Assembly: GCA_018350325.1 (NCBI GenBank)
Contig: JAEVLN010000005.1
Location: 3,606,142 to 3,670,141 of the forward strand
Length of the DNA: 64,000 nt
Direction: 5' to 3'
Origin: Globodera rostochiensis
Lineage: Eukaryota; Nematoda; Chromadorea; Rhabditida; Heteroderidae
Shown: piece by piece, positions 34,107 to 46,000 of the stretch
How positions within the stretch are numbered: the stretch's first letter is position 1
Layout: every line of letters starts with the position of its first letter
Translations under genes and position numbers: made by a program
The notes under the pieces: generated by a model
Seen by the model: only the letters and a program-made list of their open reading frames with translations
Database searches by the model: none
What the model was told of the DNA's origin: nothing

Positions 34107-34971
34107 CTCACATCTTTGGCAAGTACTGATGCTGCTGCTACTGTTTCAACTTCGTCGCATTCAAAGCGCGCGACCAAACGATTTCTGAAAAAGCAGAGGG
34201 ATCGTAAAGGCCGGATAAGTATTGGCTTTTCAAAATTTTGTTTTTCATATTTTTTGCCTATTTTATCTCGATATTTAAAGTTTAAAAAAATTTTTAAAGG
34301 TTTTTATCCGGCCACAAACAGCGCTAAAGGGGGTAAAGCCAAACAAAGAAAAGGAGTTTGAGCTTGAAACAATTCATGCAATGTTCGTGGCTGCAAATTC
34401 AAGGAAGGCCTATTATATAGCGTGGCGCGGTAAGCAATTTACAAAATAAAAATTGAATTGAAATTTTTTTAAACCATTTTTCTCAACATAAATCCGGAAG
34501 AGTCCCAGATTCCGGTCCAAACGCCTGTCCCTATAAGGAGTTTACCTTTTCCAGCATCCTCTTTACTTATCAAATCTTCTTCTTCTTTAATTGTTCAATA
34601 ATTAAGGTTTCGCAGGAAAAGATTCCTGTAGCATTAGTGAGGATATGGATGGACTGGAGCTGGTGCAAAGCTTCACACAAGTAACAGCCATTGATTCGGC
34701 CATGGACGCCCTTCTCGGCACACCCATTTTTTGGCGGAAAATCAAAAATTCCAGCAGAGTAAGTTTAACAAATCGTCAAATATTTAAAAAAATGTTTTTA
34801 AGTGGCCGAGAAAATGCAGGCCAAAATAACAGAACAAAAGAAAATGTGGCTTTTGCGCCGATCACTCCAGCAGTGGTTAAAAAAAGGTGCGAATTTGATT
34901 ATTTAAAAAATATAATGATTAAAACAAAAAATTTTTTTTATAGGCGCTTTCGTCTTAAAGCCGTTCATTAA
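34107..34971 (+). CDS. Multi-exon gene, unrecognised
   Basis: Exons 34107-34203, 34322-34429, 34616-34758, 34811-34875 and 34944-34971 join in phase to 147 codons including the stop. The central part reads KGVKPNKEKEFELETIHAMF then NSRKAYYIAWRG, followed by an acidic helical part (EDMDGLELVQSF) and a basic end (LLRRSLQQWRFRLKAVH). A further 5' exon may end at 33929 (SLFDGAIAYYAAALHDRW before GTGAGG). The first two introns have good borders. The acceptor at 34810 (GCCGAG) and donor at 34876 (GTTAAA) are weak. No known domain was recognised. The stop overlaps that of the convergent gene at 34968. Confidence 0.55.
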
Positions 34972-35294
34972 CAAATGCCATGCTGTGCAGATCTACGGAT
35001 TGGCTGCTCCTGCTTTTCGTGCATTTTGGTCCACTTTGTGCTCAAACGGTGTTCGGCCAGGTGTAGAGCATACGCGACCTTTGCCTCAACTTTCCGCTGC
35101 ACATCCACCATCATAGTGCGAGCCTTTCTTTCAGCGTCTTCTTCGACTTCAGAAAGTTGCAACAGAATTTTCATTTCCAATGATTGTGCTGTTGCCAGAA
35201 CGTGATTATTAATCCACTTTAGCGATTGCGCGGACGAATTAGAAAATCTTTCAACATTGTGTATGGCCAAGGTGAAAATGTTGTTGTTGAATAG
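34968..35294 (-). CDS. Coiled-coil protein exon, unrecognised
   Basis: The 3' exon of a minus-strand gene. The frame is open from about 35294 and ends HGIC. It encodes a helical, heptad-like stretch (LQLSEVEEDAERKARTMMVD then RKVEAKVAYALHLAEHRL). The 5' border is not fixed: the obvious acceptor at 35308 would enter a frame with an early TGA. Another possible minus-strand exon at 35365-35488 (LKYQGLDHGRTMLFFGPL) does not join in phase. The stop codon overlaps the stop of the plus-strand gene by two bases in a TTAA. Confidence 0.45.
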   Translation of the reverse strand, partial: LFNNNIFTLAIHNVERFSNSSAQSLKWINNHVLATAQSLEMKILLQLSEVEEDAERKARTMMVDVQRKVEAKVAYALHLAEHRLSTKWTKMHEKQEQPIRRSAQHGIC

Positions 35295-35883
35295 TTGTCA
35301 AACGGATCTGAAATATTTATTTTATTACAGTCGTATCTTCCAATAAAAAATTAGCTAAACTCACAATTGTCACAATTGGTGGATGAGACAATATCTTTAT
35401 TTAGCGGCCCAAAGAACAACATCGTACGGCCATGGTCCAGACCCTGGTACTTCAGGCTACGGTTGTACGCTCGCAGGCGTTTACACATCCGACAGCCTAT
35501 CTCGATAAAATGTGAATATATCAGTTTGCATCATCTTCTTTTCGACGCCTTGCAGCACCGAAAAAACCAATCAATCATTTCACACCTGCTACGGACAAGG
35601 GAGGCTAACTACTTATATCATTATAGAGAGCCATCTAAAAAACAAGGGAACGAGTTGTCTCGCGCGAGTGTTATTAATAAATACAATTATGAGCGCCCGG
35701 GCAACGCTTTTATTCACAAAACAATGGATTCCTTTTTGTTGTAGATTTTAAGATTCAGCTGTATAAAAAAATTACGTCTTAATACGAATTTTGTACTAGG
35801 TCCTGTTATTTTAGGCAAATGCCTAAAGTCAACTGGCGGAAATGTCATAAGCTTCCGATCCGCCCATCAGACGGAAACAACAG

Positions 35884-36058
35884 TAGAGATTGGACCGATC
35901 GAGATTCTCGATCGAAATCTCGATCGACTAATTTTTACAAAGATTTTCTAGCTTTGAGATTTTTCAGTGATCTCGAACGAATCAATTTAGTTTTTTCAAG
36001 ATTTTTCGAGATACGAGATTTATCGAGAACTCGATCGATTCTCCATCGGTCCCCAATA
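35884..36058. mobile_element. Non-autonomous hAT-like element (175 bp)
   Basis: Ends TAGAGATTGGACCGAT and the complement of TATTGGGGACCGAT, with flanks AACAACAG and AACAATAG (7 of 8 match). The interior is rich in self-complementary TCGATCGAGA words. Confidence 0.72.
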
Positions 36059-36298
36059 AACAATAGCAACAACACTCGAAACGGAGCATTGTTGAATGAT
36101 TTAATGATCTGTTGGTGGTTGTCTAAAAAAATTTTATTTTTGTTTATAGTCGATGTTTTGAGGAAAGATTTTATATTTTGACTAATAATACCAATCGTAG
36201 GACAACCGTGAAGGGTGTCGATTTATGTTCTTTTTCATCTAGTTTCTCTTTTCTAGTGATATAAGAACAGACTATGTTTTGCTGGAAGCGGGTAATTC

Positions 36299-36640
36299 TT
36301 GCTGAGATATGGTGCCAAATTGGGGACTGAAAGAATAAATCACTTCCGACGGCGCTCACTTCACAGCCGCACACTTCAACCCGGACACTTTAGTACCCTA
36401 ACAAACGAACGTACGAACTTGACGAAAGGGCGGACGTGTGAAGCCGAACCATTGCGCACCACCAGCGACTTCGTTTTCTTTGCCCCTGCCGGAAGTGTAT
36501 TTAGGCGATCAGCCCCCAACTATCAGAAGGAATTCCCCCCTCCCCTCCCCCAAATGCCATCGTCCCACTCCGTCCCCTCAATGCCCATCTCCCCCGTCCC
36601 TCTTTCACTCAGTTATGGTGCTCCGGACGCTTCACTTTAG
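36299..36640 (+). CDS. Probable terminal exon, unrecognised
   Basis: The open frame ends YGAPDASL. Its distal half (TTSDFVFFAPAGSVFRRSAP, then a Pro/Ser-rich tail) looks like real coding sequence with balanced composition. The 5' border is unknown. The left breakpoint of the 4,902-bp tandem duplication (36552) falls inside it, so a second copy of its last 28 codons lies at 41458-41542 without the upstream part. Confidence 0.4.
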   Translation: MLRYGAKLGTERINHFRRRSLHSRTLQPGHFSTLTNERTNLTKGRTCEAEPLRTTSDFVFFAPAGSVFRRSAPNYQKEFPPPLPQMPSSHSVPSMPISPVPLSLSYGAPDASL

Positions 36641-36759
36641 CTAGCACTACAAAGTTGACCGAAAGAAAGAAAAAAATTGGATTTAAATATATGAGGAATC
36701 TTCCAGCTGTAACCGCATAATAGCGGATTCTGAATTTATTATATCTAAATCGTTGGCGC

Positions 36760-37018
36760 CCGGACAATTAGACAGTGGACAATCCGACAGTGAGGACAAT
36801 CCGACAGTGAGGACAATCCAACAGAAGTGGACAATCCGACAGAAGTGGACAATCCAACAGAAGTGGACAATCGGGCAGTGGACAATTCGACAGTGAATGA
36901 AAATTTAAAAAAAAAACTAAAATCGAGATAAGAAGGGGGAACATCCACTGTCCGATTGTCCACTTCTGTCGGATTGTCCTCACTGTCAGATTGTCCACTG
37001 TCCAATTGTCCACTGTCT
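36760..37018. mobile_element. Foldback-like repeat with GTGGACAATCCGACAGAA units
   Basis: The left arm (36760-36895) has about seven 17-18 bp units. The right arm (36945-37018) has the reverse-complement units, with 50 bp between them. Outer ends CCGGACAATTAGACAGTGG and the complement of CCGGAGACAGTGG. No target duplication was found. Duplicated at 41662-41920. Confidence 0.7.
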
Positions 37019-37224
37019 CCGGACCCTAATTTTTTGAAGCGGAGATTTTGGTAGACCCCATTTTCTTAAAAATATCCGATCAGATCGTTTAAACCAGCCG
37101 TTTAAATTTTGAAACAACCAATATTTTGAAGAAGATCCACAATATGTCTAACAAACATTTCCGTCTTCCGTTCTTATAATGAAGGTGATTGAGATATAAG
37201 GTCAAAAACATAGCGATTGATAGA

Positions 37225-38186
37225 TTAATCAGCCCCCCCACCGGGGAAATTGGTCGTATTCCCAATTTCCTGTACATTTTCCGCGGCATTCTCTTCCACA
37301 GAAAGTCCATCAACAGAATTTGGATGCAATTGCTGTCGTTTAAATTGTCTCTTCCATCTAACCAAAGTATCAGTTCCAATATTCAACATTTTTGCAATGT
37401 CCTTGTCACTTATTTTAGGATTTTTGTTCTTAATTTCATAATAACGTTTCATCATTTCTTTTTGTTCGCTGTAGGGGTATTTATTTTTTTCTGTAAAAGA
37501 ATTTTTAATTATAATAAATAAATAATAAAATTGGATTTGAATTACTCACTGGTTTGGCCAAGTTTTCGTTTCCATTTGTAAATTGTTCTGAAACCGAGGC
37601 CCAACTCATTTGCGACAGTTTCATTTATTTTTTTATAAGAACTTTTGAATCCGTCCCGTTTTAACTCGGCTTTCATTTGATCAAATTTCTTTACCAAATT
37701 TTTTTGCTCATTTTTTGGATTTCTTCGATTTAGGCCAAATTCTTTTTTCCATTTATATATTTTAGTGCGATTGACTTTTAAATGTTTAGCAATTTTGATT
37801 TCAATTTGCACGCTTTCTTTATCTGATTTTCCTTTTTGCTTAAATTCGTCTTTCATTGTGTGGAATTTGGCAACAATTTTACGTTTTTGCTCATCTTCAG
37901 CGTTTGAAGTAATTTCTTTGATTATTTCGTTCTGTTCTTCACTATTTTTGGCATTATTAGAATGATCAGACTCTGTGAGAAGAGTATTCTGATCAGTTGA
38001 ATCGGGTCCAATTTGTTCAAGCGTTAATTTATCCCATTCTTTAGATTTGTCATTGTCCCACCAACCTTCTCCGAATATTTCATCAATTATTTTGTGTGGC
38101 TTTTCATCCAATTTTACGGATTCGGCTTTGTCGAGTGAATTTGTTGCAAAAAATGAGACCAAAATTAAAATCCAAAACTCATTCAT
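37225..38186 (-). CDS. Secreted triple-HTH repeat protein, copy G
   Basis: Exons 38186-37550 and 37490-37225 give 300 aa. The start is the ATG of MNEFWILILVSFFATNSLDK, chosen because it opens the signal peptide; the in-frame ATG 111 nt upstream would bury it. It has a single degenerate repeat (EQIGPDSTDQ) and lacks the PTNFGQNVHHQIDRQNTQ segment of copies A-D. Three HTH modules are present (HTH 3: IAKMLNIGTDTLVRWKR). The C-terminus runs out of the family tail into NFPGGGAD. It belongs to a subgroup with K and L that shares its 5' flank. Confidence 0.8.
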
Positions 38187-38585
38187 GTTAAGATAAATTA
38201 TCTCTAATAATTGCAATTTATCTGAATATTTTGTAAATGAAATCAAATAAAAAAATTGTGGATTTTTATGCAAATAATAAAAATTCTTTGGAGTCACTCA
38301 GAAAATCCATAAAGCTGGCGATCATTTTTCAAATGTCTGCCAACCTTAAAATTATTGATACAATTAGAGGAAATGGTGACAATTTCCGGTCGTTTCCATT
38401 AGAGACCGGATGATCAGAGAGGTTGCCAGGACTAACATCCAATTTATTTCCCAGGGCCACGAATTTCGTGAAGCTCGTGGATTCGACTCCCCACCGGCAC
38501 GTATCCTTTTATGCCCTACAAAGCAAATATTTTTGAAATGCCAAAACATTTTTTACAGCGTTACATAACAGCAGCATATGACGTC

Positions 38586-38757
38586 AAAACCGCCCGGGTA
38601 TACCCCGGGTCAAAACCGCCCGGGTATAGCCCGGGTCAAAACCGCCCGGGTATAGCCCGGGTCAAAACCGCCCGGGTATAGCCCGGGTCAAAACCGCCCG
38701 GGTATAGCCCGGGTCAAAACCGCCCGGGTATAGCCCGGGCCAAAACCGAGCGGGTAC
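38586..38757. repeat. 26-bp minisatellite (GTCAAAACCGCCCGGGTATAGCCCGG)
   Basis: About six units, each with CCCGGG on both sides of TATAG, a short hairpin. A second set is at 43488-43659; the inverted arm at 52660-52742 has about three units. Confidence 0.93.
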
Positions 38758-38761
38758 CGAG

Positions 38762-39390
38762 CGGCCTTTGATCATGTCGCCACCAAACCTAAGCCTATTG
38801 GAGGGGGTCTGCCCTTTGATCATGCCGCCACCAAACCTAAGCCTATTGGAGGGGGTCTGCCCTTTGATCATGCCGCCCCCAAACCTAAACCTATGGGAGG
38901 GGTCCAACCCGTTGACCTTACCACCACCAAACCCAAACCTATTGGAGGGGTCCAACCCTTTGATCATGCCGCCACTCAACTTAAACCCATTGGGGCTTTG
39001 ATCATGCCGCCTTCTACCTGATCCCAAAAGCGAGCGGTTTGCGGTTATTTCAGTCCCAACAAAACCGCGCGGGTACGGCGCGGCCAAAAAGGGCGCGGGT
39101 ACCCAAACCTATTGGAGGGGTCAGATCCTTTGATCTTGCCGCCACAAAGCCAAAACCTATTTGAGGGGTCGGGGTCTTTGATCATGCAGCCCAAACCAAA
39201 ACCTATTGGGTCCTTTGATCTTGCCGCCCCAAACCAAAACCTATTGGGTCCTTTGAACTTACCGCCACCAGACCAAAAGCTGGAATCGCCCGGCCAAAAC
39301 CGTCCGGGTACCGTCGCCCTTTGATCATGCCGCCTTCTACCTGATCCCAAAAGCGAGACATTTCAGTCCCAAACAAACCGCGCGGGGTTA
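38762..39390. repeat. About 48-bp minisatellite block (TTTGATCATGCCGCCACC)
   Basis: Tandem units of TTTGATCATGCCGCC, CAAACCTAAGCCTATTGG and AGGGGTC, broken up by TTCTACCTGATCCCAAAAGCG and GTCCCAACAAAACCGCGCGG boundary modules. Copies lie at 43664-44292 and, inverted with an internal deletion, at 52110-52640. ORFs in both strands follow the period and are not credible genes. Confidence 0.88.
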
Positions 39391-39890
39391 GCGGATTATT
39401 ATTACAAAGTATGGCAAACAGTATGACTATGCATGACAAATAGATGACAAAGGACGACTAAGGCATGATAAAAGGTGAACATTTATGACAAACTGTATGA
39501 CAAAAGACGACAATAATATGACAATAACGACTATGATGAGGATGACAGCGATTGTTAATGATGATTAGGCAATTCTCTTTTGTTACCCGTACTATCAATA
39601 AGAGGTCTACAAAACCTATCTAGTCTGTGAATTTTGATCTGTTTTTTACAAACGATATACCATTTGAAAGAGGAGATTTTTCTGTACAAAATTACTTCAC
39701 AAATATTTTTTTAAGGACCAGTGAACGATACTATGTGCTCTCAATGTAAAAACGGTATTGGCACTGAAAAAACGCGAAGTTCAAAGTAATCCATTAATTT
39801 AACCGAGATCCAAGCCTATTGAATGTTTTTACAAAAAATGCCCGTATCACACACAACTACAAACTAAAAGCTCAATTAAATTGGTCCCCT
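39391..39890. other. Spacer with ATGACAAA-type words
   Basis: TATGACAAA/GACGAC words recur at 39415-39545, then AT-rich DNA with no gene. Also present in unit 2 and the inverted arm. Confidence 0.5.
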
Positions 39891-39892
39891 AA

Positions 39893-40822
39893 AACCTATA
39901 AAGCCGCATGCCAAATCAATTTTCCCTCGCCGCCCCTCAAGGTCATTACGGCACCTGTCAATCAAACTTTCTCCGCGCACCAAAAATTTTCCCTCTCACC
40001 TGTCAATCAAACTTCCGCCGCTCAAAATTTGCAACAAAAACATTTGGAAAATCGATTTCACTGTTGCGACATTTTTAAATAAGGCATATAATACATTTCG
40101 TTAATTTCTTCAATATTTTTTCCACCCGTTATTACCACTTTGCCCGTCCAAAAAATTAAGGCAGTCAATCTTTTTCCTCTTTTGTAGTTTAGACCACAAA
40201 AAATTTCAGGCTCATAAAAAACCTATTGAAGGGGACTAACCTTTGATCTTGCCGCCCAAGCCAAAACCTTTTGAGAGGTTCAACTCTTTGATCATGCCGC
40301 CCCAAGCCAAACCTATTGGAGAGGTCGGGTCCTTTGAACTTACCGCCACTAAACCCAAACCTATTGGGTCTTTTGAACATCCCGCCTTCTATCTGGCACA
40401 AATGCGAGCAGTTTGCGGTCAATTCAGTCCCAACCAAACCGCGCGGAGTTAAACACCCCTACTTTTTTATGGGGGCCCCAGAACCTATTGGGCCCATTGC
40501 CAAATTTAATTTCCCTCCCCCCTCCCTCAAGGTCATTAGGGCACCTGTCAATCAAAACTTTTTCCGCGCACCAAAAAATTTTGACGGGTCACCTGTCAAT
40601 TAAACTTCCGCCGCTCAAAAGTTGCAACAAAAACATTTGGAAAATCGATTTGACTTTTGTGACATTTTTAAATAGGGCATAATGTGATACTACATTTCGT
40701 TAATTTCTTCAATATTTTTTCCTCCCGTAATTACCACTTTTCCTGTCCAAAAAATTGGTCGTCAACCTTTTTCCCTTTTTGTAGTTTAGACCACAAAAAA
40801 TTGCAGGCTCATAAAAAAACAA
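39893..40822 (+). repeat. Internal direct repeat, two copies of about 340 bp
   Basis: 39893-40225 and 40480-40822 share long stretches (AAGGTCATTANGGCACCTGTCAATC, GAAAATCGATTT, GTAGTTTAGACCACAAAAAA) with moderate divergence. They are separated by another run of the 48-bp type units. Confidence 0.85.
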
Positions 40823-40849
40823 ATAAAAAATTTTGGTGTTTCGATGTTG

Positions 40850-40975
40850 AAGTGAAAAGAGTGAAACGAACAAATGGGTGAAAAGGGAGAAACACAATTA
40901 GGTGAAAAGGGTGAACACAAAATAGGTGAAAAGAGGTGAAATCGGGTGAAATTTCACCTAAAAGTATATAGGACA
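40850..40975 (+). promoter_or_regulatory. GGTGAA array plus TATA box
   Basis: Seven or more GTGAAA/GGTGAA words, a palindrome GGTGAAATTTCACC, then AAAAGTATATAGG about 40 nt before an ATG (41008). Copies at 45752-45877 and inverted at 50510-50635. A diverged version precedes the FLYWCH ORF at 48265. Confidence 0.6.
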
Positions 40976-41007
40976 TGTGTTTTATGGGGGTAGTATGCAT
41001 AAATAAA

Positions 41008-41094
41008 ATGTCAAACTTAAACAGAGGAAATTTTGTACTGGTTAACCAAAACGAAAGTCTACCACTGTCATCTTCCACTCCCGCTCAACATTAA
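41008..41094 (+). pseudogene. Short ORF downstream of GGTGAA promoter
   Basis: 28 codons starting MSNLNRGNF. The first residues and the promoter parallel the FLYWCH ORF at 48265 (MSKLNTIKDGMGKF), but the zinc-finger part is missing. Copies at 45910-45996 (+) and 50391-50477 (-). Confidence 0.4.
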
Positions 41095-41661
41095 ATTAAA
41101 TTTATAATCCCCACAGAAAATTGACTACCAAAACAAACACATTTGAACTTTTCATTATCCGCCCGCTAAAAAAAAAAAAGACTGCAGGGATGCATATTTA
41201 CCAATCGAAAAAGAACTTGTTAATTTTAAGGAAAAATTTAAAATATGGGAAAAAGTAGTGTTTGTTGAAAACAAAGAAAAAAATTACAACACGAAACGTT
41301 CAAATAACTTCAAGTTATAAGTATTATAAGGAGGTTGACAAATATGAGAGGAGTGGTAAAACACGGTGCTGATTTTGAGAATTATTATCAAAATTATGAG
41401 AAATTATGGTCGGAAAAATTAAATTTGATTCTAAATTGATGGTCTGAAATGAGAAATGCCATCGTCCCACTCCGTCCCCTCAATGCCCATCTCCCCCGTC
41501 CCTCTTTCACTCAGTTATGGTGCTCCGGACGCTTCACTTTAGCTAGCACTACAAAGTTGACCGAAAGAAAGAAAAAAATTGGATTTAAATATATGAGGAA
41601 TCTTCCAGCTGTAACCGCATAATAGCGGATTCTGAATTTATTATATCTAAATCGTTGGCGC

Positions 41662-41920
41662 CCGGACAATTAGACAGTGGACAATCCGACAGTGAGGACA
41701 ATCCGACAGTGAGGACAATCCAACAGAAGTGGACAATCCGACAGAAGTGGACAATCCAACAGAAGTGGACAATCGGGCAGTGGACAATTCGACAGTGAAT
41801 GAAAATTTAAAAAAAAAACTAAAATCGAGATAAGAAGGGGGAACATCCACTGTCCGATTGTCCACTTCTGTCGGATTGTCCTCACTGTCAGATTGTCCAC
41901 TGTCCAATTGTCCACTGTCT
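41662..41920. mobile_element. Foldback-like repeat, duplicate
   Basis: Second copy of the 36760-37018 element, displaced by exactly 4,902 bp. Confidence 0.7.
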
Positions 41921-42126
41921 CCGGACCCTAATTTTTTGAAGCGGAGATTTTGGTAGACCCCATTTTCTTAAAAATATCCGATCAGATCGTTTAAACCAGC
42001 CGTTTAAATTTTGAAACAACCAATATTTTGAAGAAGATCCACAATATGTCTAACAAACATTTCCGTCTTCCGTTCTTATAATGAAGGTGATTGAGATATA
42101 AGGTCAAAAACATAGCGATTGATAGA

Positions 42127-43088
42127 TTAATCAGCCCCCCCACCGGGGAAATTGGTCGTATTCCCAATTTCCTGTACATTTTCCGCGGCATTCTCTTCCA
42201 CAGAAAGTCCATCAACAGAATTTGGATGCAATTGCTGTCGTTTAAATTGTCTCTTCCATCTAACCAAAGTATCAGTTCCAATATTCAACATTTTTGCAAT
42301 GTCCTTGTCACTTATTTTAGGATTTTTGTTCTTAATTTCATAATAACGTTTCATCATTTCTTTTTGTTCGCTGTAGGGGTATTTATTTTTTTCTGTAAAA
42401 GAATTTTTAATTATAATAAATAAATAATAAAATTGGATTTGAATTACTCACTGGTTTGGCCAAGTTTTCGTTTCCATTTGTAAATTGTTCTGAAACCGAG
42501 GCCCAACTCATTTGCGACAGTTTCATTTATTTTTTTATAAGAACTTTTGAATCCGTCCCGTTTTAACTCGGCTTTCATTTGATCAAATTTCTTTACCAAA
42601 TTTTTTTGCTCATTTTTTGGATTTCTTCGATTTAGGCCAAATTCTTTTTTCCATTTATATATTTTAGTGCGATTGACTTTTAAATGTTTAGCAATTTTGA
42701 TTTCAATTTGCACGCTTTCTTTATCTGATTTTCCTTTTTGCTTAAATTCGTCTTTCATTGTGTGGAATTTGGCAACAATTTTACGTTTTTGCTCATCTTC
42801 AGCGTTTGAAGTAATTTCTTTGATTATTTCGTTCTGTTCTTCACTATTTTTGGCATTATTAGAATGATCAGACTCTGTGAGAAGAGTATTCTGATCAGTT
42901 GAATCGGGTCCAATTTGTTCAAGCGTTAATTTATCCCATTCTTTAGATTTGTCATTGTCCCACCAACCTTCTCCGAATATTTCATCAATTATTTTGTGTG
43001 GCTTTTCATCCAATTTTACGGATTCGGCTTTGTCGAGTGAATTTGTTGCAAAAAATGAGACCAAAATTAAAATCCAAAACTCATTCAT
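42127..43088 (-). CDS. Secreted triple-HTH repeat protein, copy H
   Basis: Identical in translation to copy G. Exons 43088-42452 and 42392-42127 (300 aa). It lies in the second tandem unit. The inverted arm of the palindrome ends before this gene, so there is no third copy on the right. Confidence 0.8.
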
Positions 43089-46000
43089 GTTAAGATAAAT
43101 TATCTCTAATAATTGCAATTTATCTGAATATTTTGTAAATGAAATCAAATAAAAAAATTGTGGATTTTTATGCAAATAATAAAAATTCTTTGGAGTCACT
43201 CAGAAAATCCATAAAGCTGGCGATCATTTTTCAAATGTCTGCCAACCTTAAAATTATTGATACAATTAGAGGAAATGGTGACAATTTCCGGTCGTTTCCA
43301 TTAGAGACCGGATGATCAGAGAGGTTGCCAGGACTAACATCCAATTTATTTCCCAGGGCCACGAATTTCGTGAAGCTCGTGGATTCGACTCCCCACCGGC
43401 ACGTATCCTTTTATGCCCTACAAAGCAAATATTTTTGAAATGCCAAAACATTTTTTACAGCGTTACATAAAAGCAGCATATGACGTCAAAACCGCCCGGG
43501 TATACCCCGGGTCAAAACCGCCCGGGTATAGCCCGGGTCAAAACCGCCCGGGTATAGCCCGGGTCAAAACCGCCCGGGTATAGCCCGGGTCAAAACCGCC
43601 CGGGTATAGCCCGGGTCAAAACCGCCCGGGTATAGCCCGGGCCAAAACCGAGCGGGTACCGAGCGGCCTTTGATCATGTCGCCACCAAACCTAAGCCTAT
43701 TGGAGGGGGTCTGCCCTTTGATCATGCCGCCACCAAACCTAAGCCTATTGGAGGGGGTCTGCCCTTTGATCATGCCGCCCCCAAACCTAAACCTATGGGA
43801 GGGGTCCAACCCGTTGACCTTACCACCACCAAACCCAAACCTATTGGAGGGGTCCAACCCTTTGATCATGCCGCCACTCAACTTAAACCCATTGGGGCTT
43901 TGATCATGCCGCCTTCTACCTGATCCCAAAAGCGAGCGGTTTGCGGTTATTTCAGTCCCAACAAAACCGCGCGGGTACGGCGCGGCCAAAAAGGGCGCGG
44001 GTACCCAAACCTATTGGAGGGGTCAGATCCTTTGATCTTGCCGCCACAAAGCCAAAACCTATTTGAGGGGTCGGGGTCTTTGATCATGCAGCCCAAACCA
44101 AAACCTATTGGGTCCTTTGATCTTGCCGCCCCAAACCAAAACCTATTGGGTCCTTTGAACTTACCGCCACCAGACCAAAAGCTGGAATCGCCCGGCCAAA
44201 ACCGTCCGGGTACCGTCGCCCTTTGATCATGCCGCCTTCTACCTGATCCCAAAAGCGAGACATTTCAGTCCCAAACAAACCGCGCGGGGTTAGCGGATTA
44301 TTATTACAAAGTATGGCAAACAGTATGACTATGCATGACAAATAGATGACAAAGGACGACTAAGGCATGATAAAAGGTGAACATTTATGACAAACTGTAT
44401 GACAAAAGACGACAATAATATGACAATAACGACTATGATGAGGATGACAGCGATTGTTAATGATGATTAGGCAATTCTCTTTTGTTACCCGTACTATCAA
44501 TAAGAGGTCTACAAAACCTATCTAGTCTGTGAATTTTGATCTGTTTTTTACAAACGATATACCATTTGAAAGAGGAGATTTTTCTGTACAAAATTACTTC
44601 ACAAATATTTTTTTAAGGACCAGTGAACGATACTATGTGCTCTCAATGTAAAAACGGTATTGGCACTGAAAAAACGCGAAGTTCAAAGTAATCCATTAAT
44701 TTAACCGAGATCCAAGCCTATTGAATGTTTTTACAAAAAATGCCCGTATCACACACAACTACAAACTAAAAGCTCAATTAAATTGGTCCCCTAAAACCTA
44801 TAAAGCCGCATGCCAAATCAATTTTCCCTCGCCGCCCCTCAAGGTCATTACGGCACCTGTCAATCAAACTTTCTCCGCGCACCAAAAATTTTCCCTCTCA
44901 CCTGTCAATCAAACTTCCGCCGCTCAAAATTTGCAACAAAAACATTTGGAAAATCGATTTCACTGTTGCGACATTTTTAAATAAGGCATATAATACATTT
45001 CGTTAATTTCTTCAATATTTTTTCCACCCGTTATTACCACTTTGCCCGTCCAAAAAATTAAGGCAGTCAATCTTTTTCCTCTTTTGTAGTTTAGACCACA
45101 AAAAATTTCAGGCTCATAAAAAACCTATTGAAGGGGACTAACCTTTGATCTTGCCGCCCAAGCCAAAACCTTTTGAGAGGTTCAACTCTTTGATCATGCC
45201 GCCCCAAGCCAAACCTATTGGAGAGGTCGGGTCCTTTGAACTTACCGCCACTAAACCCAAACCTATTGGGTCTTTTGAACATCCCGCCTTCTATCTGGCA
45301 CAAATGCGAGCAGTTTGCGGTCAATTCAGTCCCAACCAAACCGCGCGGAGTTAAACACCCCTACTTTTTTATGGGGGCCCCAGAACCTATTGGGCCCATT
45401 GCCAAATTTAATTTCCCTCCCCCCTCCCTCAAGGTCATTAGGGCACCTGTCAATCAAAACTTTTTCCGCGCACCAAAAAATTTTGACGGGTCACCTGTCA
45501 ATTAAACTTCCGCCGCTCAAAAGTTGCAACAAAAACATTTGGAAAATCGATTTGACTTTTGTGACATTTTTAAATAGGGCATAATGTGATACTACATTTC
45601 GTTAATTTCTTCAATATTTTTTCCTCCCGTAATTACCACTTTTCCTGTCCAAAAAATTGGTCGTCAACCTTTTTCCCTTTTTGTAGTTTAGACCACAAAA
45701 AATTGCAGGCTCATAAAAAAACAAATAAAAAATTTTGGTGTTTCGATGTTGAAGTGAAAAGAGTGAAACGAACAAATGGGTGAAAAGGGAGAAACACAAT
45801 TAGGTGAAAAGGGTGAACACAAAATAGGTGAAAAGAGGTGAAATCGGGTGAAATTTCACCTAAAAGTATATAGGACATGTGTTTTATGGGGGTAGTATGC
45901 ATAAATAAAATGTCAAACTTAAACAGAGGAAATTTTGTACTGGTTAACCAAAACGAAAGTCTACCACTGTCATCTTCCACTCCCGCTCAACATTAAATTA

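Larger units (their letters stand above)
36552..41453. repeat. 4,902-bp tandem duplication, unit 1
   Basis: The sequence from AAATGCC at 36552 repeats from 41454 with the same spacing for all internal features. I saw one difference (ACAGCAG at about 38570 versus AAAGCAG at about 43472). It contains a foldback-like repeat, triple-HTH copy G, two minisatellites, an internal 340-bp repeat pair and a GGTGAA promoter array. Confidence 0.92.

Noticed and set aside
37542..38297. Start codon of copies G/H/K upstream of MNEFW
   Set aside because: The in-frame upstream ATG adds 29-37 residues that would bury the signal peptide. The other paralogues start at the equivalent of MNEFW.
38662..39350. ORFs on both strands in the 26-bp and 48-bp arrays
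   Set aside because: The same explanation applies; reading frames follow the minisatellite, and indels between the three copies do not preserve frame.
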